The notes: generated from the letters alone by a model not told the origin. A stretch of DNA of 64,000 nucleotides from Epiperipatus broadwayi (GCA_028023455.1 JAQFVV010012419.1:684001-748000), one strand, 5' to 3'; shown: positions 35,513 through 49,469, counted from the stretch's first letter. Made by a program: numbers and translations.

Positions 35513-38500
35513 AACAATTTAAATAAATCAATTGCCATTTGTAACAATATTTATCAATTAATATCAATATGTATTTGTAATTATTAAATTATTATAAAAG
35601 ATATGTATTTGTAACTATAATTTGTAACTATATCAATTCATCATAGCATAGACAAAGAAAATATCAGCATTAAAGATTCTTGGTATTTATTTATATATTG
35701 GGGCAGTCATCTGAACAATAAAACATACTGGCCATTGTCATCTAATAAAAATAATATTAAATATAGCAACTGAATAAAAGTACCCACTGTGAGATTCCTG
35801 GAGTGCCTTATGCTTATCTCCAATACTAGGTTCTTCTAACAAAGAATCCTTCCTATCCTTCTTTCCAAATATATAAGACCATTCATGGTCATATGCACAC
35901 ACTGGTGCTATTCATGACAACTTATAAAAAAATATATTTTATAAAACTAATATTATGAAGTTGGAAAGGGATGATATCACTCTTTATTCAGTTTAGCTAA
36001 GTACATGTGTTTTCCCATGAGCGCCACTAGATTGTTTTCAATCTAGATAAGTATCTATTTATAGTGTACTTGAGTTCAAACTCATTCAGTACATATTTAT
36101 TACACATGACTTGGATGACTATTGAACAAAAATGACATTCTTACATTTTATCTATATTGATAAAATTACAAGATCCCAATATTACCAAAGTTTATACTAT
36201 AGATCAAAGATTCTTATAGACATTGCTAGCTCATGAGCGTATATTGATGAACAGACATGTATAATCCTATTAATGGCTTCCAAACAAGCATGTGAAGACC
36301 ATTATTGATATTGATGGCCATTTAACTAAATTATTTATCACAATAAAGGTAATAATGATGATGATGATAATAATATCATAATAATGATAATAATAGTGAT
36401 GTCATAATAATGATTATAATGGTGATGATGATACCAGCCATGGCTTATCAATAAACTCACAACAATAAATTCATCTTTATAAACTTATAGGCATCTATTA
36501 AAATTATCATATTTCATACTGGGATTTAATAATACTAATGGTGATGATTGATCATCATGAATCTCTTTGCATAATATTCAATTTTCTATAAACCCCTATT
36601 TACTAAAACATATTCATTACGCTAAACATTAAATTTAATGATTATAATTTATTAATGATGATTGATGGCGATCATAACTTTTATATAGTATTATTTGAAA
36701 CATTTTTAACTAATAACATGATATCCATCTTTGATGAGGATGATCTAAATTCATGGACACAACACAATTTTAGCTTTCTATGTTGAACTATAATTATCAA
36801 AATTTGGTTATTCTCAAGCATAATCCTTAAATACTTAAATATCAACATTCTAGTTTACCTATTATTTTGCGGACGCTTAATATTTGCAAGTGATTGCTCA
36901 ATATATACGAATGGTAATACTTAATAACTGCGAGCAATGATGATGAATTAAAATGATAGAATTAAGACAAAAAAACAACAACACAATATTCTTAATAATA
37001 ACTCGGAAACCAATTAAGATATATAATTATATTTTATTAACACTACTACTCTTTCTTTCCTTCTTTAAAGTCAAATCGACAATTAAATAAATGGCTTATT
37101 AATATAAAAATTTATATAAGTATAAGCAAATAAACTTAATATATAGGTTTGTCATTTTTCTTGATATCTCAAAATAAGCTGACTTAAATCAATATTAAAA
37201 AAAAAATACATATTCTATAAATGCTTATTTAAGAATTTTCTTACTTATCATATCATAAAATAAATTTCAGGTGTAACTTGTATATGTTATTTCATTTCCA
37301 TTCAAATGTAATGCCCTACTTTTTAATTTACCATTTTAAACTAATCATATATAACCTATTCTTTGATGTGTTTGGATAAACAGTTACACATTCACGCATT
37401 CGGTAATGTTAACATATATGTTTAAAATGTATACCCAAAAATTACATATATAAAAATATCTTTTTTCTTTTGCAACCTTATAGCGAAAGAAAATAAAATA
37501 CATATATTAATTTTTTAATATGCAACAAGATAAAATAAAAATAAAAAAACATTATAAATGCATATATCTATAGGTTGCTCATTATCATTAACAACTGAAG
37601 AACAATAAAAAAAAAAAACATTTCAACATTACAATATATAATAAAAAAAATAATGAAAAATTTAAGTTTAAAGATTTAAACTATGTTTGTGCTATGTTGT
37701 GAGATATTGCAAATAACTATAGATAAACAAGTCTTTAATGTTTCTGTATCAAAAAAAGAAAATTGCTTTGACCAGTAAATTAAGGTTTACTTTTAATAAG
37801 TAAAAGAATAAAATCGGTTAAAGAAAGTTCATATTTACCCGTCTACTTTTTACTTCTTATTAATGTCCTGAGTTTGAATTTTCAGACTGCTTTTCTTTGC
37901 TCACCAACAACAACAACAAAAAAAAAAAGAAAGTTATTGCAGATACTTTTAAGATAATGCTGAATCAATTGACTTTGCTTGTTTCTTCAATTCCATTATT
38001 ATTCACTGTTGATTGGCTTCCTTCTACCATTTAAAAAAAAGTTATTATAAGTACTTTGAATAAGTAGGTACCGGTGGATTTGCTTGTCTCTCTCCTTTAA
38101 AAAAATAATTGCTGTTGACACTTTAGATGATTGAGGTAAATCAACAAAAATTTGATTTATGGCTTCAAACTTGGTTCTACATGGCTGTTATAAATTTTCT
38201 TTTCCTCCTATTTCCTCTTCTCCATTCATTCGAAGGCAATGAGCTTTTAATAAGACAGGAACTAGGAACAAAGCATTCCATATAGCTTGCGTGGTTGGCT
38301 TCAAAATCTATCATTTTGTTGGTTATTACTGGATACATGACTTCATAGATAGATCAGCGATTTTGACTCTTTCTGTATTAACCAGGAAGCAGAAAAAATG
38401 GTTTAGCAATGCAGAGGCATAGTATTATGCATAACCAAATATGTTAATATCATTTTTATAATTATTACTAACTTATAATAAATTCAATCTTGTTCCATTT

Positions 38501-38794
38501 CTCTCCTCTTCTTTAATATTGCTGGAAATTGCTTTATATCAACGCACATTTCATTTGCTCTTTTTTTTTTTTCAACTTTCAAAGAGTGAGAAAAAAAAAA
38601 TTAAAGCGTTCGACTCTCTTAGATCGGAAGAAAATCGTGAGCTTACATTTCTGCTTAAGAATAATAACAAGGAAGGACCGACTGAGTTGAGTCTCAAAAT
38701 AATAATAATAATTTGAGTGACTCTCACTCTAAAAAAATTTAAGACTAACTGATCATCTCTCTAAAAAAATTTAGACTGACTGATTAAAAAAATT
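35490..38794. repeat. Left arm of a very large inverted repeat (3.3 kb)
   Basis: It aligns by eye end to end with the reverse complement of 39237-42499. Matched anchors sum to a constant centre near 38997: GGTACCGGTGGATTTGC at 38069 pairs with its complement at 39913-39929, and AACAATTTAAATAAATC at 35512 pairs with its complement near 42465. Differences are sparse single bases and small indels. The arm contains ATG/AAT trinucleotide runs (36345-36435) and no convincing gene. It has a 29-nt insertion at 38613-38641 not present in the other arm. Confidence 0.95.
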
Positions 38795-39236
38795 GTTTTA
38801 ATCATTTATATCGCGAATTTCAACCAAAGAAAAAAAAAACATCTGGAAATCTTTATCTTAAAAAAAAAATCAAAGCTTCACAAGTTACAATCAATAAGAC
38901 TTAAAATTGACCGCTATCGTTATCTACATCAAAGCACCTCTTTTGTAAAAATAATTTTAAGATACAGATAACAAAAACTCATCTATACCATCAAAATAAG
39001 TAAAAGCATCTTTGTTTGTACAGATCTATTATTGTTTCACACGTGTACATTTTTTTATCTCCTTATCTAACAATTTATTTCACACCTTTCTGATTTACTC
39101 TATTTTAACAAAATGAAAGTTAAATAAATTTAACAATATTATTTAATAAAATAATATTATATAATAAATCATAAAAAGAACTTTATTATAATAATAAATC
39201 TATACATATAAATCTCTGTATGTATAAAAGAATAAA
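38795..39236. other. Spacer (442 bp) between the palindrome arms
   Basis: Unique AT-rich sequence with no open frame. It includes CACACGTGTAC near 39039 and TCTATACATATAAATCTCTG at 39200-39219. It is not an evident hairpin adapter or known element end. Confidence 0.7.
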
Positions 39237-42200
39237 AAAATTTTTTTAATCAGTCAGTCTGAAATTTTATAAAGAGATCATCAGTTAGTCTTAATTTTTT
39301 TAGAGTGAAAGTCACTCAAATTATGATTATTTTTGAGACTCAACTCAGTCGGTCCTTCCTTGTTATTATTCTTAAGCAGAAATGTAAGCGAACGCTTTAA
39401 TTTTTTTTTCCTCACTCTTTGAAAGTTGAAAAAAAGAGCAAATGAAATGTGCGTTTATATAAAGCAATTTCCAGCAATATTAAAGAAGAGGAGAGAAATG
39501 GAACAAGATTGAATTTATTATAAGTTAGTAATAATTATAAAAATGATATTAACATATTTGGTTATGCATAATACAATGCCTCTGCATTGCTAAACCATTT
39601 TTTCTGCTTCCTGGTTAATACAGAAAGAGTCAAAATCGCTGATCTGTCTATGAAGTCATGTATCCAGTAATAACCAACAAAATGATAAATTTTGAAGCCA
39701 ACCACGCAAGCTATATGGAATGCTTTGTTCCTAGTTCCTGTCTTATTAAAAGCTCACTGCCTTCCAATGAATGGAGAAGAGGAAATAGAAGAAAAAGAAA
39801 ATTTATAACATCCATGTAGAACCAAGTTTGAAGCCATAAATCAAATTTTTGTTGATTTACCTCAATCATCTAAAGTGTCAACAGCAATTATTTTTTAAAG
39901 GAGAGAGACAAGCAAATCCACCGGTACCTACTTATTCAAAGTACTTATAATAACTTTTTTTTTAAATGGTAGAAGGAAGCCAATCAACAGTGAATAATAA
40001 TGGAATTGAAGAAACAAGCAAAGTCAATTGATTCAGCATTATCTTAAAAGTATCTGCAATAACTTTCTTTTTTTTGTTGTTGTTGTTGTTGTTGGTGAGC
40101 AAAGAAAAGCAGTCTGAAATTCAAATTCAGGACATTAATAAGAAGTAAAAAGTAGACGGGTAAATATGAACTTTCTTTAACCGATTTTATTCTTTTGCTT
40201 ATTAAAAGTAAACCTTAATTTACTGGTCAAAGCAATTTTTTTTTTGATACAGAAACATTAAAGACTTGTTTATCTATAGTTATTTGCAATATCTCACAAC
40301 ATAGCACAAACATAGTTTAAATCTTTAAACTTAAATTTTTCATTATTTTTTTTATTATATATTGTAATGTTGAAATGTTTTTTTTTTTTAATTGTTCTTC
40401 AGTTGTTAATGATGATGAGCAACCTATAGATATATGCATTTATAATGTTTTTTATTTTTATTTTATCTTGTTGCATATTAAAAAATTAATATATGTATTT
40501 TATTTTCTTTCGCTATAAGGTTGCAAAAGAAAAAAGATATTTTTATATATGTGATTTTTGGGTATACATTTTAAACATATATGTTAACATTACCGAATGC
40601 GTGAATGTGTAACTGTTTATCCAAACACATCAAAGAATAGGTTATATATGATTAGTTTAAAATGGTAAATTAAAAAGTAGGGCATTACATTTGAATGGAA
40701 ATGAAATGACATATACAAGTTACACCTGAAATTTATTTTATGATATGATAAGTAAGAAAATTCTTAAATAAGCATTTATAGAATATGTATTTTTTTTTAA
40801 TATTGATTTAAGTCAGCTTATTTTGAGATATCAAGAAGTGACAAACCTATATATTAAGTTTATTTGCTTATACTTATATAAATTTTTATATTAATAAGCC
40901 ATTTATTTAATTGTCGATTTGACTTTAAAGAAGGAAAGAAAGAGTAGTAGTGTTAATAAAATATAATTATATATCTTAATTGGTTTCCGAGTTATTATTA
41001 AGAATATTGTGTTGTTTTTTTTTTATCTTAATTCTATCATTTTAATTCATCATCATTGCTCGCAGTTATTAAGTATTACCATTCGTATATATTGAGCAAT
41101 CACTTGCAAATATTAAGCGTCCGCAAAATAATAGGTAAACTAGAATGTTGATATTTAAGTATTTAAGGATTATGCTTTAGAATAACCAAATTTTGATAAT
41201 TATAGTTCAACATAGAAAGCTAAAATTGTGTTGTGTCCATGAATTTAGATCATCCTCATCAAAGATGGATATCATGTTATTAGTTAAAAATGTTTCAAAT
41301 AATACTATATAAAAGTTATGATCGCCATCAATCATCATTAATAAATTATAATCATTAAATTTAATGTTTAGCGTAATGAATATGTTTTAGTAAATAGGGG
41401 TTTATAGAAAATTGAATATTATGCAAAGAGATTCATGATGATCAATCATCACCATTAGTATTATTAAATCCCAGTATGAAATAGGATAATTTTAATAGAT
41501 GCCTATAAATTTATAAAGATGAATTTATTGTTGTGAGTTTATTGATAAGCCATGGCTGGTATCATCATCACCATTATAATCATTATTATGACATCACTAT
41601 TATTATCATTATTATGATATTATTATCATCATCATCATTATTACCTTTATTGTGATAAATAATTTAGTTAAATGGCCATCAATATCAATAATGGTCTTCA
41701 CATGCTTGTTTGGAAGCCATTAATAGGATTATACATGTCTGTTCATCAATATACGCTAATGAGCTAGCAATGTCTATAAGAATCTTTGATCTATGGTATA
41801 AACTTTGGTAATATTGGGATCTTGTAATTTTATCAATATAGATAAAATGTAAGAATGTCATTTTTGTTCAATAGTCATCCAAGTCATGTGTAATAAATAT
41901 GTACTGAATGAGTTTGAACTCAAGTACACTATAAATAGATACTTATCTAGATTGAAAACAATCTAGTGGCGCTCATGGGAAAACACATGTACTTAGCTAA
42001 ACTGAATAAAGAGTGATATCATCCCTTTCCAACTTCATAATATTAGTTTTATAAAATATATTTTTTTATAAGTTGTCATGAATAGCACCCGTGTGTGCAT
42101 ATGACCATGAATGGTCTTATATATTTGGAAAGAAGGATAGGAAGGATTCTTTGTTAGAAGAACCTAGTATTGGAGATAAGCATAAGGCACTCCAGGAATC

Positions 42201-42499
42201 TCACAGTGGGTACTTTTATTCAGTTGCTATATTTAATATTATTTTTATTAGATGACAATGGCCAGTATGTTTTATTGTTCAGATGACTGCCCCAATATAT
42301 AAATAAATACCAAGAATCTTTAATGCTGATATTTTCTTTGTCTATGCTATGATGAATTGATATAGTTACAAATTATAGTTACAAATACATATCTTTTATA
42401 ATAATTTAATAATTACAAATACATATTGATATTAATTTATAAATATTGTTACAAATGGCAATTGATTTATTTAAATTGTTACAATATATATATATATGT
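39237..42499. repeat. Right arm of the very large inverted repeat (3.3 kb)
   Basis: Reverse complement of 35490-38794. It ends at 42499 in a short TA run, after which the two flanks (before 35447 and after 42500) share nothing obvious. Confidence 0.95.
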
Positions 42500-43662
42500 A
42501 GTTTGCATTTAAAATATATATATATACTATAGCATAGTTATTTATTATTTGTGATATTGGCTATATAGCATATTCCTTCCATTAAAATTTTATCTGAATG
42601 AACCGTTCTAATTTCTTTTAGTTTAAAAAAAAAAATCATAACTTTTTTTTTTTAATTTATAAGTTATTTGAAACTTATCTGATCATCTAACTTGTATGAA
42701 AATCATCCATTTGCTTCCATAATATTTTTTTTCAAATGGCAAATAAATAAAAAATATTAACATTTATTAGATGCTTATTTAAACAGTTTCTATATTGTAA
42801 AAAAAAATGTTCAAAAAATAACTGCTTCAACAAAGTTAACTTTCCATGTCAGATGCACAGTTTTAAAGCAAGAGTTGTAAATGTTTTTCTTTTTATACGC
42901 AGTATCATTCCCATTGTTTATTCACAGAGCATACCTATTGTTGCATTATATAAATATTGTGATTATCGATTCATTTGAAAAAAAAATTATCATCATCATC
43001 CCCTTCTTATATTCGGTTACTTAGTACAATACTTGACCTTTTTTCCATTACTATGACTGCTTTTTCATCATTTAAGTCATTGTCTACCTTTATTATAGAT
43101 CACAAGATCTTCAATACAATACAATTGTTAATATATATATAAATTTGTATGAACTTTTCCAATGTTTATTTTTTTATCAAACACTACAATTAATTGTATT
43201 ACTAATATATATTATAATGGCCTGGGTGGAGGTGATCAAAGAGTCTTACCGTATCTGCACTACAGGGCGCCACTAGGCCATTTGAACCTAGAAAATTTAT
43301 AGAGTAGGCAAATACACACTATTAAAAATCCAACTTTTTATTTTATTGACCGTTTGCCCTTGCCACTAGCTCAAGGAGATGCAGAAACTTAATATAACTT
43401 AAAATATATTAATATTTAATAAAATAAGCCACTGCCAGTAATAACACACACAAAAAAATTTATTAACGAACATATATATTTATATTTAAAATTGAGGAAC
43501 AAAATTTATATTTAGATTTTAACATTTTTAAATTTAAATTACTATTTTAAATAGACCGCACAGATGGACTTTTTAATATTTAATTTAGCATGTTGAGTAT
43601 AGATAGGCTACATAGATTTCTCACTTTAAAAAAAAAAAACTTATCAAAACACTCATTCAATC
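42500..43662. other. AT-rich stretch without a recognised gene
   Basis: Mostly A/T-rich. A short GC-richer patch (43218-43290, TACAGGGCGCCACTAGG) has no open frame. GCGCCACTAG also occurs in the palindrome arms (36020), which hints at a shared low-copy repeat. Confidence 0.45.
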
Positions 43663-43830
43663 TCAGACTAAAAGTTCACAGCCAAACCAACACCTGCTTC
43701 CAGATATATAGTCGCAACCAATGCAATATGAAGATGCTAGCATAAAATCACACTGACAGGAATGTGCATCTGACAGCGTGATATTATTTGAAGGACATGA
43801 TCCTCATCCAGTACAGGAATGGGCATCTGT
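43663..43830 (-). pseudogene. Possible cysteine-rich terminal exon, one in-frame stop
   Basis: On the minus strand a good acceptor (ATGATTCCTTCACCAG) ends at 43831. The frame reads TDAHSCTG, a TGA, then 46 open codons with eight cysteines (SCPSNNITLSDAHSCQCDF, YCIGCDYISG, SRCWFGCELLV) to TGA at 43663. DAHSC occurs twice, so the exon carries an internal repeat. Composition is much less AT-rich than the flanks. The pattern suggests an extracellular disulphide-rich repeat protein. The TGA makes it a pseudogene or an allele or assembly error. It has no evident link to the cysteine-rich exon at 396-634. Confidence 0.35.
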
Positions 43831-46133
43831 CTGGTGAAGGAATCATGTATATAAATTAATTAAAGAGTGCTACGTATGGGGGAGAGCGGTCTTTCTGCCG
43901 ACTTATAAATCCCTGTCCATAGAGCTAGAAGGGGTTAATGGTGCAGGAAATACGTCTGCGACCATTTCAATGATATGACTGCCTCTTTGGGGTCATGCAT
44001 TCAGTTGGGCATGTTGCCCTGTATGCTAAACATGCTTCACATTACATTGATATAAACACCCATATATCCCTCCACAAGCATCGTCCTAACTACGAAACAA
44101 ATAGCCTGAAATTAACCCTTTAAAATAAACGAATTTAAACATAGTTATTAATTTTTATCCATGCAGCTATCCACACCCAACTTAAATTAAAATACATTTT
44201 AATCAACACATAACACACACACACACACACACACACAAAAGAAATGGAAATGATTGCTTAAACATCTGCATAAAAAATATTAATAATTGATTTTGCATTC
44301 TTTAAGTCAGATAAGAGTTCCTATTTTCAGCTATTAATTGCAAATTTAGAAAAGTTCCTATTTGATAAACACAAGAGTTCATACTTTACGGTTTGAGCAG
44401 ATTTAGAGGTCCATCTTCATGATCACTTTTGTAGACTGTTTGTCCTTCTTTGAAACGAAACCACTACTTGCCATGCATTTGGTCAGGAACTGTCATCCAG
44501 AGGCCTCAGCTGGTTGTCCAGAAAATTAAATTTATTGCAGACTTCCACATCGTGAAAATCTGCAATATAGCTAGTTATAATGATATATTCATAGTCAGCT
44601 CTAAGATAACAATTATAATAATCATTTGGCTTTTATATTTTTATTAGCCTCTTATCATCCAATCTTCGGATTCAATGAGCAAGACATCACTAATCCTCTC
44701 GTGTTTCATTTATGGTCCGTGCTGTCATTTCGTGCTTGCATTGGTCATTTAATTTCTTTTTATTCTCTTATCTGACCATTTAATTATTTGAGTGCCCCAA
44801 GGGCTAGTGTGCTTTAGAACAATCATTTAATTAATAAAACAATCATTTCCATTTTCTAAGATTATAGAAATCAACACTATTTCTATTTTTAACAATATCA
44901 AATCTTTACTTTTTTACAAAAAAAAAAATACTTTCAAATACTTTTATTTTTAATATAGTTTTTAAAGTTTCCCATCTGTGTGATATATATATATATATAC
45001 GTTAAACAACTTTTAATTTTCAGTTTTTAAGTTAAGTTTTTTTCTTTTCAATAAATCAATTTTTATTTACGATCTTTTTACTTTCATTTTAAAATAATGT
45101 AACGGAATTTTATATACCATTACAATATATATGTGACTTTATGGTAAATGACCTACCTTTCCCACTATTTAATATACATAGCAATGTGTATAGCTGGGTT
45201 TGGTAAAAAGGAAAAAAACTGAGCATGTGTATACCCCCCTCCTCATACATCTGTTTCATGAGCTTGTTTATTAAAAATAACGAAATCTATAATACAATAC
45301 AACTATATAAATGACCATTGATTATAAATCAACTTGTAAATTTGTTTTATTAGTAAAGCAATAATATTTCCTATAATAATACATTAAGTATACAAATATG
45401 TATTTGTCTACTTATTGCAACAGGGTTTGATTATACCTGCCCTGTTACACTATCAAATATAACATAAACAAAATAGATGACATAGTGCATCCTTGCTTTG
45501 GTCCCAACAGTTCTGCCATCTAATGAAGCATTTATGAATTAATTTCACAATATTTATTAAAGTATATATATATCTTCCGCACAGTGACTTTTCTTGTAAG
45601 GATGTGATTTGTATTTAAGAGCTGATTTTGCCACTTGGTTTGGATATCATTTTCACTGTTCTGCCTTAAAATCTACATATATAAAAATATGAATGACAAT
45701 AATAAAACAACTGGCTTAAATTGTAGAAAAATAAAATTTCTCTGATAGAAGTTTCAAATACACAAAATCAATATTAATGGGAAAATTGATCTACTGGATG
45801 TACTTCATTAATAGATTTTTAATTTCATGTTATTCAAATAGAATAACATTATGAATAAAAGGAAAATAAAAATCTTAAAACTGAAACTCAAGATCTCAAA
45901 ATAAAATAAAACTTTTAAATTTGGTATCGATGTTTTCAAAAGAAAACGTAGAACTGATCAAGAAAAAAGTGCAAAGACTACTGAAATTCAAGGTATATTC
46001 AAAACAAGGAAAAAAATGTTATAAAGATTATCTGATCTAAAAAATTGTTAATCTTGATCGAGTGCAATTGACTTCACATCAAAGTAATAGAAATATAACC
46101 AATAAATCACTTATTTTACAAATTAAAATATAT
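43831..46133. other. Intergenic, mixed composition, no supported gene
   Basis: A GC-richer block at 43870-44070 has no long frame. An (AC)n microsatellite lies at 44212-44237 and a short TA run at 44983-45000. The frame 44450-44647 has faint similarity to the C-terminal part of gypsy integrases (a W-x-G-T-V motif) but is too short to call. Confidence 0.45.
44212..44237. repeat. (AC)n microsatellite
   Basis: About 13 uninterrupted AC dinucleotides. Confidence 0.95.
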
Positions 46134-47386
46134 TGTAATGTCGACTTCTCTATTAGGGTTTTCTACGAGTCAACTACAAGTACTTGGTGACCAAATTATG
46201 TCCTATCTATTAAATTTGTTTCATCAGGCAATTCAGTAAAATTTAATGGATGTAATTATTTTTCCTGGTCACACAACACTCTTTTAACTAAAGTAACTAC
46301 TAAAATAATGGGATCATGTAAGCCAACTTTTAATTTATTTGAAAGGTGCCAGGATTCTCTGTTGGAATCCACTGGCCAAACCACCTTTATTTATTTAGTT
46401 ACAATGAAATTATATGAAATCTCTGGAGGATTGTTTCAGTACAGTGTTGGCAATTTATTTGAACTATAATGTCGAAGTTATAATAAATTTAGAACTATAA
46501 GAATAACGTAAGTCATATTTTACTTTATTAATACAAAACAAAACATTAATATGATCAAAAGAATAAAATATAAAAAAAAACACACAAAGATTAAAACTAC
46601 AGCTAATATTTGTCTCTTATTTGTACAACTCATGGCAATGGTTCATCCCGCTTAAGAGTTCAAGAAAGTGATCACTAATATTTGTTTTAGTAAAGTTACT
46701 TACTGGTAAGTTTGAATGTTCACGTACAGGATTTCTAATGTTGACCATGCATGCATTTCTTTAGAATGGATCTACCGTCCAATATTCTGGTGATCCATAA
46801 GTTTTTGTAGTTTGATATCTAGTAGATGGCTTCTTCACTCAGGTAGTTCGCGACACAGGTACAAAGAAACCCCAGGAAATGAACTGCTACTCCTCACACA
46901 TCTTAATACTTCAGCCTATTAGTAAGAGTAGTTTGGCCCACTTTCATAATTTCTTTACCTTTGTTTTTTAACTCATTTTTCTGCAGGAAGGATGATCTAA
47001 AAAGAGGCTGCCCTGCACATCTTATTCCTTTTTTTCTTTGTGCACAACTCCCCCATTGACACCTGTCAATGTGTACCAAATTTAAAAGAATTTATCCCAC
47101 AAAGTCTTCCTTGCCATCTTTAATTACCAAAGGAATGCTACAACTTTGTTTCCATACTGCTGATGGCTTTACTTTTACAAAATACAAAGTAGTTTCCTTT
47201 ATTGTTTCCATTATACTTTTTACATTCTTTCTCTTTTTTTTTTTTTCTTTTAACACACATAAAAAACAACTATACCCATGTTGTTTAAACTAATTGATCA
47301 AATTTATTAAAATATATTTTTCGTTAGTAATTTATCAATTTAATTTTTAAATTACCGCTATTTGTACTAGAATAATATACAGTACA
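46134..47386 (-). repeat. Gypsy-3 left LTR (3' LTR)
   Basis: 1253 bp, colinear with 50851-52059. Differences include an extra segment near 46340-46375 and at 46780-46850 relative to the other LTR. Confidence 0.85.
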
Positions 47387-47612
47387 ATACCTCTGCGGTC
47401 AATGACAAGAATAAAATATGGTATTTACACTCTTTTATTCTCTAACCTTATTTTGATGCATCCACGGTCTTTGGAGTCTAAATCCATCCAGTTTTATCTC
47501 CTAATGTTATCTGTCAGGATTAGTTTTATAGGGCCTTAAGGCTCTCACATTAAAAGTCCCCTTTTTTTCCCTTCTCATTCATTAGATCATTTGGACCATT
47601 CTCTCTAACTAC

Positions 47613-48403
47613 TCAATATGGGCCTTCATATAATTCCTGAAATTTTTTGCATATACCTTTCTCTGTTTGGCTAACGGGATTTGTCTGGACCCATACACTG
47701 TCTCCTTTTTTGAAATCTTTGGGTCTTATACCCCGCCTGTCTATCCTTGCAATTGCTGCATGTCTCATGTTAGATGCTGCCTTTCTCTGATCTACCTCTC
47801 CATCAATATGTTCGGAACTTGGCCTTGTATAGCCGGAATACAAGCTGACAGAACTGTAGCCGAATGGGCACAAACCTTGTTGATCCATTCTCCATCCAAT
47901 TGATATAATTCACTACCCTGGGCAACTGTTTCATCCACTCTTTATGGTTTGAAGATGTGTACACTCTAAAAAGTCTTCCCAATTCTCTCATCCCCCATTT
48001 GCAAGGGTTCGACTGAGGGTTACAAATAGATGACAATGTGTCGTACTTTGATTTTCACTGTCCAATCCTTCCATTCATTGGCCATGAAAGGAGTTCCGTG
48101 GTCAGATAAGTCTTTGGTTTGCCCATTTTGGGAAAGGATTGTTTCTAATATGCATATGGTGTTCCTTGTATTAGCCTGTGGCATAGGGTACGTGCATACC
48201 CATTTCGAAAAAACATCATACACCACTAATATGTACTTCATCTTTCGAAACCTCGGTAGTGGCCTGTAAAAATCAATTGCTATCACATCATTTGGTCTTT
48301 TTTTTATTATTGGGTTTACCATTCCTGCGTATGATTTATTGACTGGTTTAGTTTTGTGGCACAGTTCACACCCTTTCAATGTTTTAGTTATTTGGTATCT
48401 CAT
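47613..48403 (-). pseudogene. Gypsy-3 integrase
   Basis: Minus-strand frames carry the zinc-finger cysteines (GCELCHKTKPVNKSYAG), the core start IAIDFYRPLPRFRKMKY with the first catalytic Asp, KWVCTYPMPQ, LSDHGTPFMANEWKDW with the second Asp, and QSNPCKWGMRELGRLFRVY, where the usual catalytic Glu is Lys, as in gypsy-1. The C-terminal domain follows at 47888-47613 (FKKGDSVWV, KFQELYEGPY). One frameshift lies near 48030. It would insert the element's DNA copy into the genome. Confidence 0.85.
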
Positions 48404-48849
48404 GTTCAGTCAGTAAAACCAATTTTTCAACAATCTGTCTTGTGGACCCCATAATGGCCATATAAACAGTATGTATACATAGTTAGCCTATCTTGGAGCA
48501 TCACCATCCACCATGTTTCCTCCTTTGTCTACCAAATACCATAATACTCCCTTGCTCAACTGATATCTTCCATCTTTTTTGGAACACCTTCCTTTTTCTC
48601 CATCTTTGTTTTTTCTTCTAAATTATCTACAATCACCTAATATCTGGGATCTAACCTCTGCTTATCACCTAAGTGGTTCAATTCATCTTCCACAGACATG
48701 TCAATTTCTGTGCTTAATGCCAACAGACATATCTTCCATCTGCAGATGCCCTGTGGGCTCCAAACCTGGGTTTCAGCTCAAAATATCTGCCACTACGTTC
48801 TCCAAACCTTTACAATATTTTACAGAATAGTTGAATTCTTGGAGAAAGA

Positions 48850-49319
48850 CTCAAACGAATCAATCTACTACTATTAGACAGATAACTATCATTAATGAAT
48901 TCCAAACTCTTATGGTCAGTTCTGATTATCACCTCTGACCCTATCAGAAATTGTCAGAATCTCTGGAATGCCCATACCACAGCCAACACTTCCTTTTCCA
49001 TTACAGAATAGTTGACTTCTGGTACCCTTAATGGTCTACTAATGAAGTATATTACTCCTTGACTACCATCTTCCTGCATCTGCATCAAAGCCGTACCTAG
49101 TCTGTATCCACCTATACTAGAAAGGTTCTTAAAATCATGGTATATCAGCATGACTTGTCCCAAAAATTTCTTTGATGCCTTTGAATACTTCACTATGTTT
49201 ATCTGTCCATTCCCATGAAACGTTTTTTTGTAATAACTACAATAAAGGTTCCATATCTGCTGCAAAGTTTCTGTAAAATTTATTATAAAAATTAGTCCTA
49301 AGGACTTAACCTGTCTCAC
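48850..49319 (-). pseudogene. Gypsy-3 RNase H (partial)
   Basis: Minus-strand frame with GGYRLGTALMQMQEDGSQ, VIYFISRPLRVPEVNY and MEKEVLAVVWAFQRF. The last block holds the catalytic Glu; the first catalytic Asp is lost (SSIGGY where TDAS is usual). After a stop at 48951 the next block continues in another frame with ISD-type sequence near 48930. The region 48404-48850 links to integrase and is heavily decayed. Confidence 0.75.
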
Positions 49320-49469
49320 TGACTTAGGGGCTGGGAAGTCTCTGATGGCTTGTATTTTTCAGGATGAGGCTTAATCCGTTTTACTGATAAAGTGCCCTAA
49401 AAAACTGACTTCTGCCATGGCTATACAACTTTTTTGCAAATTAATGCAGATACCCTTGTCTTGGCATTT

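Noticed and set aside
38519-38716. 65-codon frame in the left palindrome arm
   Set aside because: The right arm lacks 29 nt within it, which breaks the frame, and most of it is A/T-rich simple sequence.
39200-39235. Helitron-like end (TCTATACATATAAATC) in the palindrome spacer
   Set aside because: No partner 3' end (CTRR with a hairpin) was found, and the match to known ends is too loose.
44390-44650. Possible gypsy integrase C-terminal fragment (W-x-G-T-V motif) on the plus strand
   Set aside because: The motif is short, nothing upstream supports it, and another frame on the minus strand reads equally well.
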